DNA of 64,000 bases from Micavibrio sp964400125 (GTDB lineage: Bacteria > Pseudomonadota > Alphaproteobacteria > Micavibrionales > Micavibrionaceae), in the NCBI GenBank assembly GCA_964400125.1, contig CAYNSR010000001.1, positions 62,001 to 126,000 on the forward strand, given 5' to 3'. The notes beneath the pieces are model-generated. The model did no database searches and was not told where the DNA came from. It saw nothing but the letters and a program-made list of their open reading frames with translations. Of the stretch, positions 41,648 through 51,005 are shown piece by piece (positions within the stretch are counted from its first letter, which is position 1; each line of letters begins with the position of its first letter). The position numbers were made by a program, and so were the translations under genes.

Positions 41648-42579
41648 TGAGTCAGGAAAACAAATCATTACACGATCTTTATACCGTTCTGGCGGCGGCG
41701 GATGAGGCCTATAACAACCTGCCCCCCGACGCTCAGGTTCTGGTTCAGGGAATCAGCAAATCATTACGCGATCACGGTTGCAGAGGCCTGAACCATCGCG
41801 GTCACGGCATGGATTTTCATCAGGTCCGAGAATTCAACCCGCATACAGATGAAAGACGCAGGATTAACCGCAGGATTTCTCAAAAGGCCGGAAGAGATAT
41901 GGTCGTCGACCGCCAGATTGAAGTCCCCCACCATGTTTATATCTGGATTGATCCCAGCAAAACCATGCTCTACCCCCATGGCAAAAGAGTCTCTGCAGAA
42001 ATCATGGCCCTTGGTCTGGCAAAACATCTGGTCCGCAACGAAGATGCCATCGGGGTCTTAGGCCATGGCAAAAAATTCAGAAACGCCAAAAGTATTGCCG
42101 GGATTGGAAACCAGATCATGAACGTTTCCATGCTGACAGGAAACATCCCGTCCCCGGGCAGAAAGCTTCCGCGCGACAGCACAGTGGTGCTGTTCAGCGA
42201 TTTTGCCGCCTTCATCGGCAACCATGACGCCCTGGACGACAGCCTCGATCACATCGTCGGACAGGGACTGAACGGCCATATCATCATGACACTGACCCCG
42301 GAGGAAGTTGATTTCAATTTCCGTGGCCAGCACGATTTTCACAGCATTGACCAGAAAGTAAAAATAAAGGGCCGGGCTGAATCCTTGCGCGATATTTTCC
42401 GCCAGAGCCTTCATAACCATATTGAATGGGTCCGGAAAACCGGAGCAAAACATGGTTTAGACTTTACACTGCAACGTACAGACAAACCCTTGCACGAAGG
42501 GTTGCTGCGCGTGTTTGGTCTTGGTCAGGAATACACGCCCATTATCACATCTGAAAATCCCATGCCGGGGCCGTCATGA
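41647..42579 (+). CDS. DUF58-domain protein
   Basis: A 310-residue cytoplasmic protein with the DUF58 core: HRGHGMDFHQVREFNPHTDE, RRINRRISQKAGRDMVVDRQ and a degenerate VWA-like fold with VYIWIDPSKTMLYP. DUF58 proteins are typical partners of MoxR ATPases. The start overlaps the BatA-type gene, and the end overlaps the next gene by ATGA. Co-translation with both suggests a stoichiometric complex. No membrane helix is present, so it would act on the cytoplasmic side. Confidence 0.92.
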   Translation: MSQENKSLHDLYTVLAAADEAYNNLPPDAQVLVQGISKSLRDHGCRGLNHRGHGMDFHQVREFNPHTDERRRINRRISQKAGRDMVVDRQIEVPHHVYIWIDPSKTMLYPHGKRVSAEIMALGLAKHLVRNEDAIGVLGHGKKFRNAKSIAGIGNQIMNVSMLTGNIPSPGRKLPRDSTVVLFSDFAAFIGNHDALDDSLDHIVGQGLNGHIIMTLTPEEVDFNFRGQHDFHSIDQKVKIKGRAESLRDIFRQSLHNHIEWVRKTGAKHGLDFTLQRTDKPLHEGLLRVFGLGQEYTPIITSENPMPGPS

Positions 42580-44477
42580 ATATGCCGCATAAACGATTCC
42601 GTTCCCTGATGATCGGTGGAGCCTTTGCCGCCGTGTCCGCATTTGTTCCTGCCGCGACCCACGCGCAAGAGTCAGAGATATTTCAGACGCATGATCTGAC
42701 GACCCTGCCCTGCGCCGGAAAAAAGGCAACATTGTATATGAGCGCGAAAGATGCGCTGGACCAAAGGGGCGAAAGCAAACATAGAGAAATCACCCTTCCG
42801 GCCAGAAAATTCAATAACCCCGCAAACCCATTCCTTGCGGAACAACGTTGCGCCCTTTCTCTCGACAGCAACAAGGCAAAGGTCATTGCTACCGCAATCG
42901 GCGACATTATCCGGGAAAACACGAACAGCATGCCGGATAAAAACACCGTCGAAAGACTCCTGATCGTTCAGAATGTAATTGCAACATCAAACGATGAAAA
43001 CGTCCTCGAACAATCTCTGGAAGACCTGTGGTCTATCATGCTGCAACTGGAAGAGGATATTCTTTCCACGGCGGAAAGAAAACTGCGGCAAGCCGAACGC
43101 GACCTGCGGGACGCCATGGATCGGAACGCGACACAGGAAGAAATAAAACAAAAATCCGACGCGCTGGAAGACGCCATGAAGGACGCCTTGGCTGAAAGGG
43201 CTGGGAATACCTCGGACCCGCAGACAAAACAGGAACTCGAAGACATGAAAAAACTTCTTGAGAAACTTCGGGAGCTGCAGAATGAACTTGGCAAAAACAT
43301 GTCCCCCGAGATGTTGCAAAAAATGGCCCAACAAATGCAACAAAACGAAAAAGGCCAGTCCAGCAAAAAAGGAGGGAAACAGGAGAGCATGAAAGAGATG
43401 CTCGAAAAAATGAAAAAGCAGCTTGAAAAAATGCAAAAAATGAAACATTTGCAAGAAAAAATGAAAGAGCTTGATGATTTGGCAAAAGAACAAAAAGAAC
43501 TCCGGGACAAAACAAGTGAACAGGCAAAACAGGACGCCATCGATATTGATGCCGTTCGCGAGAAGCTTGAAGAACTGACCAGAATGCTGGATGAAAATAT
43601 CGAAAAGGAAATAAAACGGGAATTTCAAAAAAGAACGCCACCCTCATCATTGCGCGATCTATCGCCAATAAAAGCAGCCTTTGAAGAAACCGCCAACACA
43701 GCACCGGACAATAACGACAGGATCATGCAACGGGAACGCATGGACAAATCCGTAGATGACATTGCCGGAGAACTCGAACAGGCGCATAAAAAAATCACTC
43801 CGCTCACCGAAGATCGTGCCAAGGACATGACGGAAGAACTTGGCCGCATCCAGAAAGAGCTGGAAGGCGACGAAACAGACGGAGAAACACCGCAGCCCCC
43901 GCAAAAAAAACCGCAGGATGGAAAACCGCAAGATCAACAGAAAAAATCCGACCTGCTGGAACAAATCCGCCAGATGCTTGAGAAAAAGAAAAGCGGGGAC
44001 GGACAGAAACAACAGGATCTGCAAGAGCGTCTTCAAAAAATGCTTGAAGACATGAAAAAGAAGGGCATGGACCCCGGCAAGCTCGACGATGCTGAAAAAT
44101 CCATGGGTGATGCCAGTGAATCGCTCAATCAGGGCGAACCGGGCGATGCCGTCCCGTCTCAGGACAAGGCCCTTGAATCCATGCAGGAAACCATGGAGCA
44201 AATGCAAAAACTGGCACAGGAAATGCAGGAAAGCATGAGCAACGGGAACGAACCGAATGGGTCATCAGACCCTAGCGTTTTAGGCAACCAGAAGGATGTC
44301 ATGGGTGCAAAAGGCGGCAACAACCCGGAAACGGGTATCAAGCCAGATACGCTTGAACAGAACAATTTGACGCGGGACATCCGCGAACAGATCAGAAAAC
44401 GGCTAGAAAATCCTGCGCTCCTAAATCGCGACTATCTGGAACGCCTGAACAGACAGGGCCGCCCCCCGGCCCCCTGA
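42576..44477 (+). CDS. Secreted C-terminal half of a DUF4175 (TIGR02302-type) protein
   Basis: A 633-residue protein beginning with a Sec signal peptide (ending ATHAQ). The mature sequence starts exactly where the second half of TIGR02302 proteins begins: HDLTTLPCAGKKATLYMSAK, then ITLPARKFNNPANPFLAEQR. Then comes ENVLEQSLEDLWSIMLQLEE and a very long Gln/Glu/Lys/Met-rich coiled coil (about residues 190-340 and 400-560). The N-terminal membrane half is missing and is encoded by the convergent gene at 44489-45580. Adding a signal peptide keeps this half in the periplasm, as in the uncut protein. ATGA couples it to DUF58. Function of the family is unknown. Confidence 0.87.
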   Translation: MNMPHKRFRSLMIGGAFAAVSAFVPAATHAQESEIFQTHDLTTLPCAGKKATLYMSAKDALDQRGESKHREITLPARKFNNPANPFLAEQRCALSLDSNKAKVIATAIGDIIRENTNSMPDKNTVERLLIVQNVIATSNDENVLEQSLEDLWSIMLQLEEDILSTAERKLRQAERDLRDAMDRNATQEEIKQKSDALEDAMKDALAERAGNTSDPQTKQELEDMKKLLEKLRELQNELGKNMSPEMLQKMAQQMQQNEKGQSSKKGGKQESMKEMLEKMKKQLEKMQKMKHLQEKMKELDDLAKEQKELRDKTSEQAKQDAIDIDAVREKLEELTRMLDENIEKEIKREFQKRTPPSSLRDLSPIKAAFEETANTAPDNNDRIMQRERMDKSVDDIAGELEQAHKKITPLTEDRAKDMTEELGRIQKELEGDETDGETPQPPQKKPQDGKPQDQQKKSDLLEQIRQMLEKKKSGDGQKQQDLQERLQKMLEDMKKKGMDPGKLDDAEKSMGDASESLNQGEPGDAVPSQDKALESMQETMEQMQKLAQEMQESMSNGNEPNGSSDPSVLGNQKDVMGAKGGNNPETGIKPDTLEQNNLTRDIREQIRKRLENPALLNRDYLERLNRQGRPPAP

Positions 44478-44488
44478 GACAGGACGAC

Positions 44489-45580
44489 CTACCGCACCGG
44501 AATGGGAAACGAACGCCCGGAAGGAAGCGGTTTGGCAGCAGGGTCCGGGTTATCAGGCACGATGATGACATCAAGCCCCTCGACTCCATAATCATCTTCC
44601 GCCTTGTAGTCGATAACAACCGACTGGTCGTCCGGCGCGGGCTGGACAGCGTTTATTTCAATCTTCGGCGCATTGTCCGGCGTAATTTCGAACGTCCATG
44701 TCGGCCCGTTTTCAACGGCAACGACAGCACTCTCGCCGGTCAGGACGGACTCATACTGGTACACATCCTTCCCCGGATCACCGGAATCTGACGGGATTTT
44801 TTTGGGCTCACCCAAAACAACCCCGTTCACGGTGATGTTTGCCTCCTGTCCGGTCACAAGAATAGTAATGACACTTGCCTTATGGGCCGAGATAACGCCC
44901 TTTTCCTCTGCTGCACCGGTCAAATGGCGCGGGGCCTTGTCTATTTTTTCCGGCGGACTGACCCATGCGGTGACTTGCGCGGGGAGAACGGCTTTTTGCA
45001 CATGCGCGGACGGTGTTTCCGATGACCAGTCAAAAGCCTCCGTCAGGCGCTCCTGCCATTGATCTCCGGCAGACAGGGCGGCTACAATCGTCGTGGCCGC
45101 AATTGCATAACGCAACCGCAATGGATCATATCTGTTCATGTCCGGAGATGGTTTACCGACACGCAGCTTGTCGCCCCATTCCGCCCAGCAGGCTTCACGG
45201 CGCTGATTCCAGAGTGCAACTCCTTCCGGGCTATTTCCTTCGGCAGGAGCCGTCCCCAGAAAACGCGCATGGCGTTCGGGTGCCCCCGTATTGAGATCGA
45301 TACGCCGAATGGCGTCCTGTCGGCTGACGATCAGATTCCCGGTACGAAAGCGAAATGGCGATGCCAGAAACGCCGCAGCAAACAAGAACGCCCCGGCAGC
45401 ACGCCCCGCAGGAGGAAGATATTGCCAGCACCCGGCCCAAGAAACCGCCAGAAACAGCCCCCCCGTGCAGGCGGTGGAGACGATACGCGGCCACGCGCGC
45501 TCCCATCCTTCCGCAAGACGGGATCGGCGTACGATTTTGTTAAACCCCGTGGAAATATGATCTTCGGTTTTCATCGGCAT
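44489..45580 (-). CDS. N-terminal membrane half of a DUF4175 (TIGR02302-type) protein
   Basis: A 363-residue protein. It opens with RRSRLAEGWERAWPRIVSTA and two close membrane helices. Then come SRQDAIRRIDLNTGAPERHA, a further hydrophobic segment with GDQWQERLTEAFDW, and the periplasmic AWVSPPEKIDKAPRHL region. It ends at DDYGVEGLDVIIVPDNPDPA plus a short tail SFPIPVR. This is the front half of the TIGR02302 family, stopping where its coiled-coil half begins. That second half is the convergent gene 42576-44477, 11 bases away. No frameshift is seen, so this is an organised fission and inversion. It probably shares a unit with the DUF1194 gene, 16 bases upstream. Confidence 0.86.
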   Translation of the reverse strand: MPMKTEDHISTGFNKIVRRSRLAEGWERAWPRIVSTACTGGLFLAVSWAGCWQYLPPAGRAAGAFLFAAAFLASPFRFRTGNLIVSRQDAIRRIDLNTGAPERHARFLGTAPAEGNSPEGVALWNQRREACWAEWGDKLRVGKPSPDMNRYDPLRLRYAIAATTIVAALSAGDQWQERLTEAFDWSSETPSAHVQKAVLPAQVTAWVSPPEKIDKAPRHLTGAAEEKGVISAHKASVITILVTGQEANITVNGVVLGEPKKIPSDSGDPGKDVYQYESVLTGESAVVAVENGPTWTFEITPDNAPKIEINAVQPAPDDQSVVIDYKAEDDYGVEGLDVIIVPDNPDPAAKPLPSGRSFPIPVR

Positions 45581-45596
45581 CTTTCAAATAAATTTT

Positions 45597-46511
45597 TCAA
45601 GGTCTGAGAGATGGTTGTGACAGAAGCGTGAGGCGGCGCAAATCATCCAGTTCGACCATCCCGGTTTCAAGGATCAGTTTACGACGAAAAGCCAGCTTCA
45701 TCGCTCCATCAAACCGGATCAGCGATTCCTTCGTGTTCTTGTCATCGATCCCGGCTGATACAACCTTGAAAAATCCCGCATCAAGGGCCGTCCCGTCGGC
45801 GCGGGTATAACCCGGCTGGGTGATATAGTATTTTGGCGTCAGCTCAAGAATAAGCGGGGCATATTTGTCACCCGTCGTAATCAACGCATTCACCGTTGCT
45901 TCATGCTTCACGGCAAGCTCATGAACGACCTGAGCGGTATTTTCGCTATTTTTTGGCTCCCCCAGCGCCAGCCATTCACGTTCCGTTCCGTCGGTGACCA
46001 TATCGACCACATTCCGGCGGCCCCGCCACGGACAATTTTCAAGAAGGATACCTGCGTATTTATAGGCCCGTGCCAGATAGGTCGGCCCCCTGGGCGAAGA
46101 AAGTTTGAATTTCAGAATTTCTTCCGCCAGCAGGGGCAGTTTGTCATCGTCCCCCTTACGGATATCGATCCACGGAATATTCAAAACATTGTGCAAATCC
46201 GTAAAACAGATCGCCACGGATTGCGGGCCGCCTGCAGGATAAAAGATCGCATCGCGAAAATCTTCCGATCCTACCGCCTCGGCCATCGCCAGAGACTGTA
46301 TCTCAAACTCCACGGGATCCATCGATACGCTATTGTCAAAAATGCATACCAGTCTTAGCCCCACTGGCTCGCTGCTTTGCGAGGCCAATGTCGGATGGCG
46401 GAAAGAAACCCCCTCCGCCGCCGCATTTTGCTGCGCGGAAGCCCGATTGAAGACGGAAGAACCCATAAAAGCGCCGCTTGCGGCCAGTTTTAGAAAAGAT
46501 CGCCTGTTCAT
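45597..46511 (-). CDS. DUF1194 VWA-like protein with twin-arginine signal
   Basis: A 304-residue protein starting MNRRSFLKLAASGAFMG, a twin-arginine-type signal, with a cleavage-like SAQ. The mature part has VCIFDNSVSMDPVEFEIQSL, where D-x-S-x-S is the first metal-ion-dependent adhesion site strand. VVDMVTDGTEREWLALG holds a later site motif. It matches the DUF1194 family of periplasmic VWA-like proteins. It is upstream of the DUF4175 N-half by 16 bases on the same strand. VWA proteins often partner MoxR systems, so it likely belongs to the envelope cluster. Export by Tat suggests folding before secretion. Confidence 0.85.
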   Translation of the reverse strand: MNRRSFLKLAASGAFMGSSVFNRASAQQNAAAEGVSFRHPTLASQSSEPVGLRLVCIFDNSVSMDPVEFEIQSLAMAEAVGSEDFRDAIFYPAGGPQSVAICFTDLHNVLNIPWIDIRKGDDDKLPLLAEEILKFKLSSPRGPTYLARAYKYAGILLENCPWRGRRNVVDMVTDGTEREWLALGEPKNSENTAQVVHELAVKHEATVNALITTGDKYAPLILELTPKYYITQPGYTRADGTALDAGFFKVVSAGIDDKNTKESLIRFDGAMKLAFRRKLILETGMVELDDLRRLTLLSQPSLRP

Positions 46512-46694
46512 TTTTTTTATATCCTGAAGATTTGATCAATTTTTAACATAAGCGCTACAATGGTGCAACCCTCTTTGGCACACAAAAAAACGTTTATTAT
46601 CAATTCATTATAAAACATTCTCTCCGGATTTTTTGCCTGAATTGACAGAATTTGACACCATCCCTAATCTCGCCCGGACAACAACGGAACAAAA

Positions 46695-47759
46695 ATGCAT
46701 AGCTGCAACAACATGCCATCTCCCGGTTCCCGCAATGAACCACCAGCAGACCAGACTCAAGTGTACGCATCCGGTTTTTCCATCGGCCCTGTTGCTGTTC
46801 ACGCCCCCGTTTTTCTTGCGCCGATGTCCGGCGTCACCGACCTGCCGTTTCGTCGGCTGGTCAAACGTTATGGCGCAGGCCTGGTGTTTTCAGAAATGAT
46901 CGCCAGCCGGCCCATGATTGAAGAAACACGCAAAAACCAGGGCAACACAACAGACTATACGGAAGAATTCCCGATGGCGGTGCAACTCGCCGGATGCGAA
47001 CCGGAAGTTATCGCCGAGGCGGCAAGGATAAATGTTGGTCGTGGCGCAGCGATTATTGATCTGAATTTTGGCTGCCCTGTTAAAAAGGTCGTCAACAATT
47101 TTTCCGGCTCAGCCCTGATGCGCGATGAAAAACTGGCCGCAGAGATCATGGAAACAACCGTGCGCGCCGTTTCTGTTCCGGTCAGCGTCAAAATGCGGCT
47201 GGGATGGGATGAAAATTCCCGGAACGCGGCCCGTCTGGCAAAAATCGCCGAAGATGTTGGCATCCGGATGCTGACAATACATGGCCGTACCAGAAACCAG
47301 CTTTATAACGGCAGCGCAGACTGGCATGCCGTACGGGAAATCAAGGACGCCGTAAAAATTCCCGTAGTAGTAAACGGTGATATCCGTTCCCCGCAAGACG
47401 CCGCCGAGGCCTTGCGCATTTCCGGTGCCGATGGCGTCATGATCGGACGTGGAACCTATGGCAAACCATGGCAAGTGCGCCGCGTTATCGACTATCTTCA
47501 AAACGGCATATTGACAGGAGAACCGACCCTTTTTGAAATCGCCATCCTGATTAAGGAACATTACGACATGATCCTGTCCCATTACGGGGAATATCAAGGC
47601 GTTGCCATCGCCAGAAAACATATCGGCTGGTACTGCAAGGATATGCCGGATTCAGAAAACTTCCGTACAAAAATAAATTCCCTGTCCGATCCAAAACAGG
47701 TCAAAGCGCAGATAGAGCATTATTTTCTCTGCCTGATCGCGCAGACAAACTGCGCCTAA
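46695..47759 (+). CDS. dusB: tRNA-dihydrouridine synthase DusB
   Basis: A 354-residue flavoenzyme reducing uridines in the tRNA D-loop. VFLAPMSGVTDLPFRRLVKR is the N-terminal FMN-binding signature. DLNFGCPVKKVVNNFSGSAL holds the catalytic Cys in the usual NxGCP context. MLTIHGRTRNQLYNGSADW and VVVNGDIRSPQDA follow. ATG 46695 gives about 30 residues before the family core, so a later start (for instance ATG 46713) is also possible. In many proteobacteria dusB precedes ntrBC or fis; here it stands alone and is convergent with metF, overlapping it by four bases. Confidence 0.94.
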   Translation: MHSCNNMPSPGSRNEPPADQTQVYASGFSIGPVAVHAPVFLAPMSGVTDLPFRRLVKRYGAGLVFSEMIASRPMIEETRKNQGNTTDYTEEFPMAVQLAGCEPEVIAEAARINVGRGAAIIDLNFGCPVKKVVNNFSGSALMRDEKLAAEIMETTVRAVSVPVSVKMRLGWDENSRNAARLAKIAEDVGIRMLTIHGRTRNQLYNGSADWHAVREIKDAVKIPVVVNGDIRSPQDAAEALRISGADGVMIGRGTYGKPWQVRRVIDYLQNGILTGEPTLFEIAILIKEHYDMILSHYGEYQGVAIARKHIGWYCKDMPDSENFRTKINSLSDPKQVKAQIEHYFLCLIAQTNCA

Positions 47760-48595
47760 AACCCGAGTTGCAGCCAGCGACAAATATGCTTGGTCAAAAG
47801 AGTTTCGTTCAAGGTGTAGAAGTGAAAATGATCCACCCCTTCCGCCGCCAGTCTTGTGATTTGATGGCTAAGAACATTCATGGCAAACAGCTTGTGGTTC
47901 AATTCTGTCGGCTCAAGGCCTTCGAAAATTTGCGCCAGAAAATTGGGGATCGGCGCGCCGCAACGCTGGGCAAAACTTTTTGTCTTGCTGAAATTCAGAA
48001 CCGGGACAAGGCCGGGAATAATCGGCTTATGAATTCCGGACTTCACCGCCCTGTCACGGAATCGCAAATATAGCTCCGGGTCGAAGAAAAATTGCGTAAT
48101 CGCCCGTTGTGCCCCGGAGTCGAATTTCCGTTTCAGATTGTCCATGTCAAACCCCAAAGACGGCGCCTCCGGGTGGCCTTCGGCATAGGCGGCAACGGTG
48201 ATATCAAAATCGTGGATTTTCATCAATCCCTGCACCATATCGATCGCATAAGGATAACTGTCCGGATGCGGTTTGTACGGCGCGCCATCCGGCATGTCCC
48301 CGCGAATGACAACCAGATGCCTGATTCCATTGTTCCAGTAATCATCGGCAATCTCATTGACCTCGTCCCGCGTCGCCCCTACAGCCGTCAGATGCGCAGC
48401 GACAGGAAACCTGTGGGCGGAAGCCAGTTCCTGCACCAGTTTTTTCGTTCTGTCCCGTGCGGAACCGCCGGCACCGTAGGTCACCGTCATGAATTTTGGC
48501 CCCAAGGGGGCCAGCTCTGTCAGGGACTCCCTTAACGAACTGTCCCCGCCTTCGGTCTTGGGCGGAAAAATTTCAAAGCTGAATGTTGCTGCCAT
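47756..48595 (-). CDS. metF: 5,10-methylenetetrahydrofolate reductase MetF
   Basis: A 279-residue FAD enzyme making 5-methyltetrahydrofolate, the methyl donor for MetE. SFEIFPPKTEGGDSSL carries the catalytic Glu, MTVTYGAGGSARDRT the substrate loop, and VVIRGDMPDG and AITQFFFDPELY the later conserved motifs. It begins 5 bases after the metE stop, so metE-metF form an operon under the metE promoter and riboswitch. The stop overlaps dusB by four bases. Confidence 0.96.
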   Translation of the reverse strand: MAATFSFEIFPPKTEGGDSSLRESLTELAPLGPKFMTVTYGAGGSARDRTKKLVQELASAHRFPVAAHLTAVGATRDEVNEIADDYWNNGIRHLVVIRGDMPDGAPYKPHPDSYPYAIDMVQGLMKIHDFDITVAAYAEGHPEAPSLGFDMDNLKRKFDSGAQRAITQFFFDPELYLRFRDRAVKSGIHKPIIPGLVPVLNFSKTKSFAQRCGAPIPNFLAQIFEGLEPTELNHKLFAMNVLSHQITRLAAEGVDHFHFYTLNETLLTKHICRWLQLGF

Positions 48596-48600
48596 GATTT

Positions 48601-50943
48601 TTAAGCCGCGACATCCTTTCTGGACCGTGACCGCATTTCCTTTGCGGCTTCAACCATGACTTCCAGCGCCGATTTCGTTTCCGGCCAGGCACGGGTTTTT
48701 AACCCGCAATCCGGATTGACCCATATCTGGTCGTCCTGAAGATGTCGCTGCGCCAGCTTTAACAGATCGACGACTTCCGTCTTTGTCGGAACACGGGGAG
48801 AATGGATATCGTAAACCCCCGGCCCGATTTCATTCGGATACTTAAAATCGGCGAACACATCTAGCAATTCCATTTGCGAACGCGATGTTTCTATCGAAAT
48901 AACATCGGCATCAAGATCTGCGATGGACTGGATAATATCATTGAATTCGGAATAACACATATGGGTATGAATCTGCGAAGAATCATCAACTCCACTTGCC
49001 GTCAGGCGGAAGGATTCCACCGCCCATTCGAGATAGTCTTTCCAGTCTTCCTTCCTGAGGGGCAACCCCTCCCGCAAGGCAGGTTCGTCGATCTGGATCA
49101 TGCGTATTCCCGCCTGCTCAAGATCAATAACCTCATCCCGCAGCGCCAGCGCAATCTGGCGGCAAGTCGTGGATCGCGGCTGGTCGTCACGCACAAATGA
49201 CCATTGCAAAATGGTAATCGGCCCGGTCAGCATCCCCTTCATAATGCGCGGCGTCAGTGATTGCGCGTATTTCGACCACTCTACGGTCATCGGTCTTGGC
49301 CGGGAAACATCACCGAACAACACAGGCGGCTTGACGCAACGCGATCCATAAGACTGGACCCATCCGTTTTTCGTGAAGGCAAATCCTTCGAGCTGTTCTC
49401 CGAAATATTCCACCATGTCGTTGCGTTCAAATTCACCATGGACAAGAACATCCAGATCGATCTGTTCCTGCCACTTCACGGTTTCGCGGGTTTTTTCTTT
49501 CAGGAAATCGTTATAGGCGGATTCAGTCATATCACCATTTTTAAACGCCGCCCGTGCTGCGCGAACATCCTGCGTCTGCGGAAAAGACCCGATGGTGGTG
49601 GTCGGGAATGCCGGCAGATTGAAGGTACTATTCTGCAATTTTTTTCGTACATTGAACGGACTTTTCCGCGTGACATCGGCGGCGGTAATCGCCGCAACGC
49701 GAGCCTTCACGGTGGCATTGTGGATACGACCGGATGATTTTCGTGATTCCTGTGCCGCATCACTGGATTCCAGTTGCACGACAATTGCCGCGCGACCCTT
49801 GTTCGCGCCCTTGGCCAGAGTTGCGACTTCATCAAGCTTCTGACGGGAAAAGGCCATCCATGATTTCAGCGTATCATCCAGATCCGTTTCAAAGGCCAGA
49901 TCATAAGGCGTAAACAGCAACGAGCATGACGGCGCCACCAAAACCCGGTCTGTCCCCAGTTTTTCGACAGCCCTTTCCACCAGAGCCAATGAATCGGAGA
50001 GATCATTCCGCCAAATATTGCGTCCATTTACAACACCCAGCGACAAAATTTTGTCTTCCGGGAATTTTTCAAGAATGGAATCTATCTGACCCCTGCCCCG
50101 TACCAGATCAATATGCAATGCCGCAACGGGCAAGGATATCGCCGTATCGAGATTATCACGCAGGCTTTCAAAATACGTCGCAACGAACAGCTTCGCCGGG
50201 GCTGCGGCCTGTACAAGTTTTGTGTATGCCGCCTGATAAAGAGCGCGCGTACGATCATCAATGTTCAAGGTAAGAAACGGCTCATCGAGCTGAATCCATT
50301 GTGCCCCGGCAGCAGAAAGCTTTCCGATCAGGTCTTCATAAACTGGCAGGAGAGAATCCAGCAATGACAAGGCATCGCCGCCACCCCGCATTTTCCCGAG
50401 AAGAAGGTAGGTCAGCGGGCCCACTAGAACCGGACGAGTTTCATAGCCTTGCGCTTTTGCCTCCTTGTATTCGTCGACGGGCTTTGTCGATGCCAGATGA
50501 AATTTTTGCCCCCGTTCGAATTCCGGAACGATGTAATGATAATTGGTATCAAACCATTTCGTCATTTCCGCAGCAACGACGTCTTTTTTTCCACCGTCCT
50601 TGTCGTGACCGCCACAACCGCAGCCGCTTTGCGCACCGCGCGCGACGGCAAAATACAGCTCCGGCGTTGCCGTCTTTCCATCCCAGAAATCCCTGTAGCG
50701 TTCCGGCACAGCCCCCGCAAGGATGGACATGTCCAGCACCAAGTCATAATACGAAAAATCATTGGACGGTATAGCGTCAATGCCCGCTTCCCGTTGTACA
50801 CGCCAGTTTTCCGCGCGCAAACGCCGCGCCGCGTCCTCAAGCGCTGCAAAATCGCTTTCGCCTTTCCAGTACTTCTCCAGTGCTTTTTTGAGTTCGCGCC
50901 GGGGACCGATGCGGGGATAGCCTAATGTCGTCGAAAGAACCAC
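48601..50943 (-). CDS. metE: Cobalamin-independent methionine synthase MetE
   Basis: A 780-residue enzyme methylating homocysteine. The start is the GTG at 50943, with SD GGAGAGG at the right distance. An in-frame ATG at 51006 would add 21 residues not found in the family and lies at the end of the riboswitch. TLGYPRIGPRRELKKALEKY opens the N-terminal domain. The C-terminal catalytic domain has FPTTTIGSFPQT and QIHTHMCYSEFNDI, which holds zinc ligands, and a late WVNPDCGLKTR Cys. Between residues about 126 and 142 it has an insertion, GCGCGGHDKDGGKK, before AAEMTKWFDTNYHYIVPEF, absent from standard MetE. It leads the metE-metF operon. Confidence 0.96.
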   Translation of the reverse strand: MVLSTTLGYPRIGPRRELKKALEKYWKGESDFAALEDAARRLRAENWRVQREAGIDAIPSNDFSYYDLVLDMSILAGAVPERYRDFWDGKTATPELYFAVARGAQSGCGCGGHDKDGGKKDVVAAEMTKWFDTNYHYIVPEFERGQKFHLASTKPVDEYKEAKAQGYETRPVLVGPLTYLLLGKMRGGGDALSLLDSLLPVYEDLIGKLSAAGAQWIQLDEPFLTLNIDDRTRALYQAAYTKLVQAAAPAKLFVATYFESLRDNLDTAISLPVAALHIDLVRGRGQIDSILEKFPEDKILSLGVVNGRNIWRNDLSDSLALVERAVEKLGTDRVLVAPSCSLLFTPYDLAFETDLDDTLKSWMAFSRQKLDEVATLAKGANKGRAAIVVQLESSDAAQESRKSSGRIHNATVKARVAAITAADVTRKSPFNVRKKLQNSTFNLPAFPTTTIGSFPQTQDVRAARAAFKNGDMTESAYNDFLKEKTRETVKWQEQIDLDVLVHGEFERNDMVEYFGEQLEGFAFTKNGWVQSYGSRCVKPPVLFGDVSRPRPMTVEWSKYAQSLTPRIMKGMLTGPITILQWSFVRDDQPRSTTCRQIALALRDEVIDLEQAGIRMIQIDEPALREGLPLRKEDWKDYLEWAVESFRLTASGVDDSSQIHTHMCYSEFNDIIQSIADLDADVISIETSRSQMELLDVFADFKYPNEIGPGVYDIHSPRVPTKTEVVDLLKLAQRHLQDDQIWVNPDCGLKTRAWPETKSALEVMVEAAKEMRSRSRKDVAA

Positions 50944-51005
50944 AACCCTCTCCTTAAACAATGCATGCCGCAGCAAATAGAGGGGGATCTCGTGTTTCCG
51001 GACCA

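Noticed and set aside
42968..44207. Long Phe/Leu/Ser-rich minus-strand frames opposite the coiled-coil protein
   Set aside because: They are antisense shadows of the Lys/Glu/Gln-rich DUF4175 coiled coil and have no starts with an SD.
44489..45580. Broken (pseudogene) status of the DUF4175 N-half
   Set aside because: The frame is intact over 363 codons, ends after a complete domain, and its missing half is intact next door.
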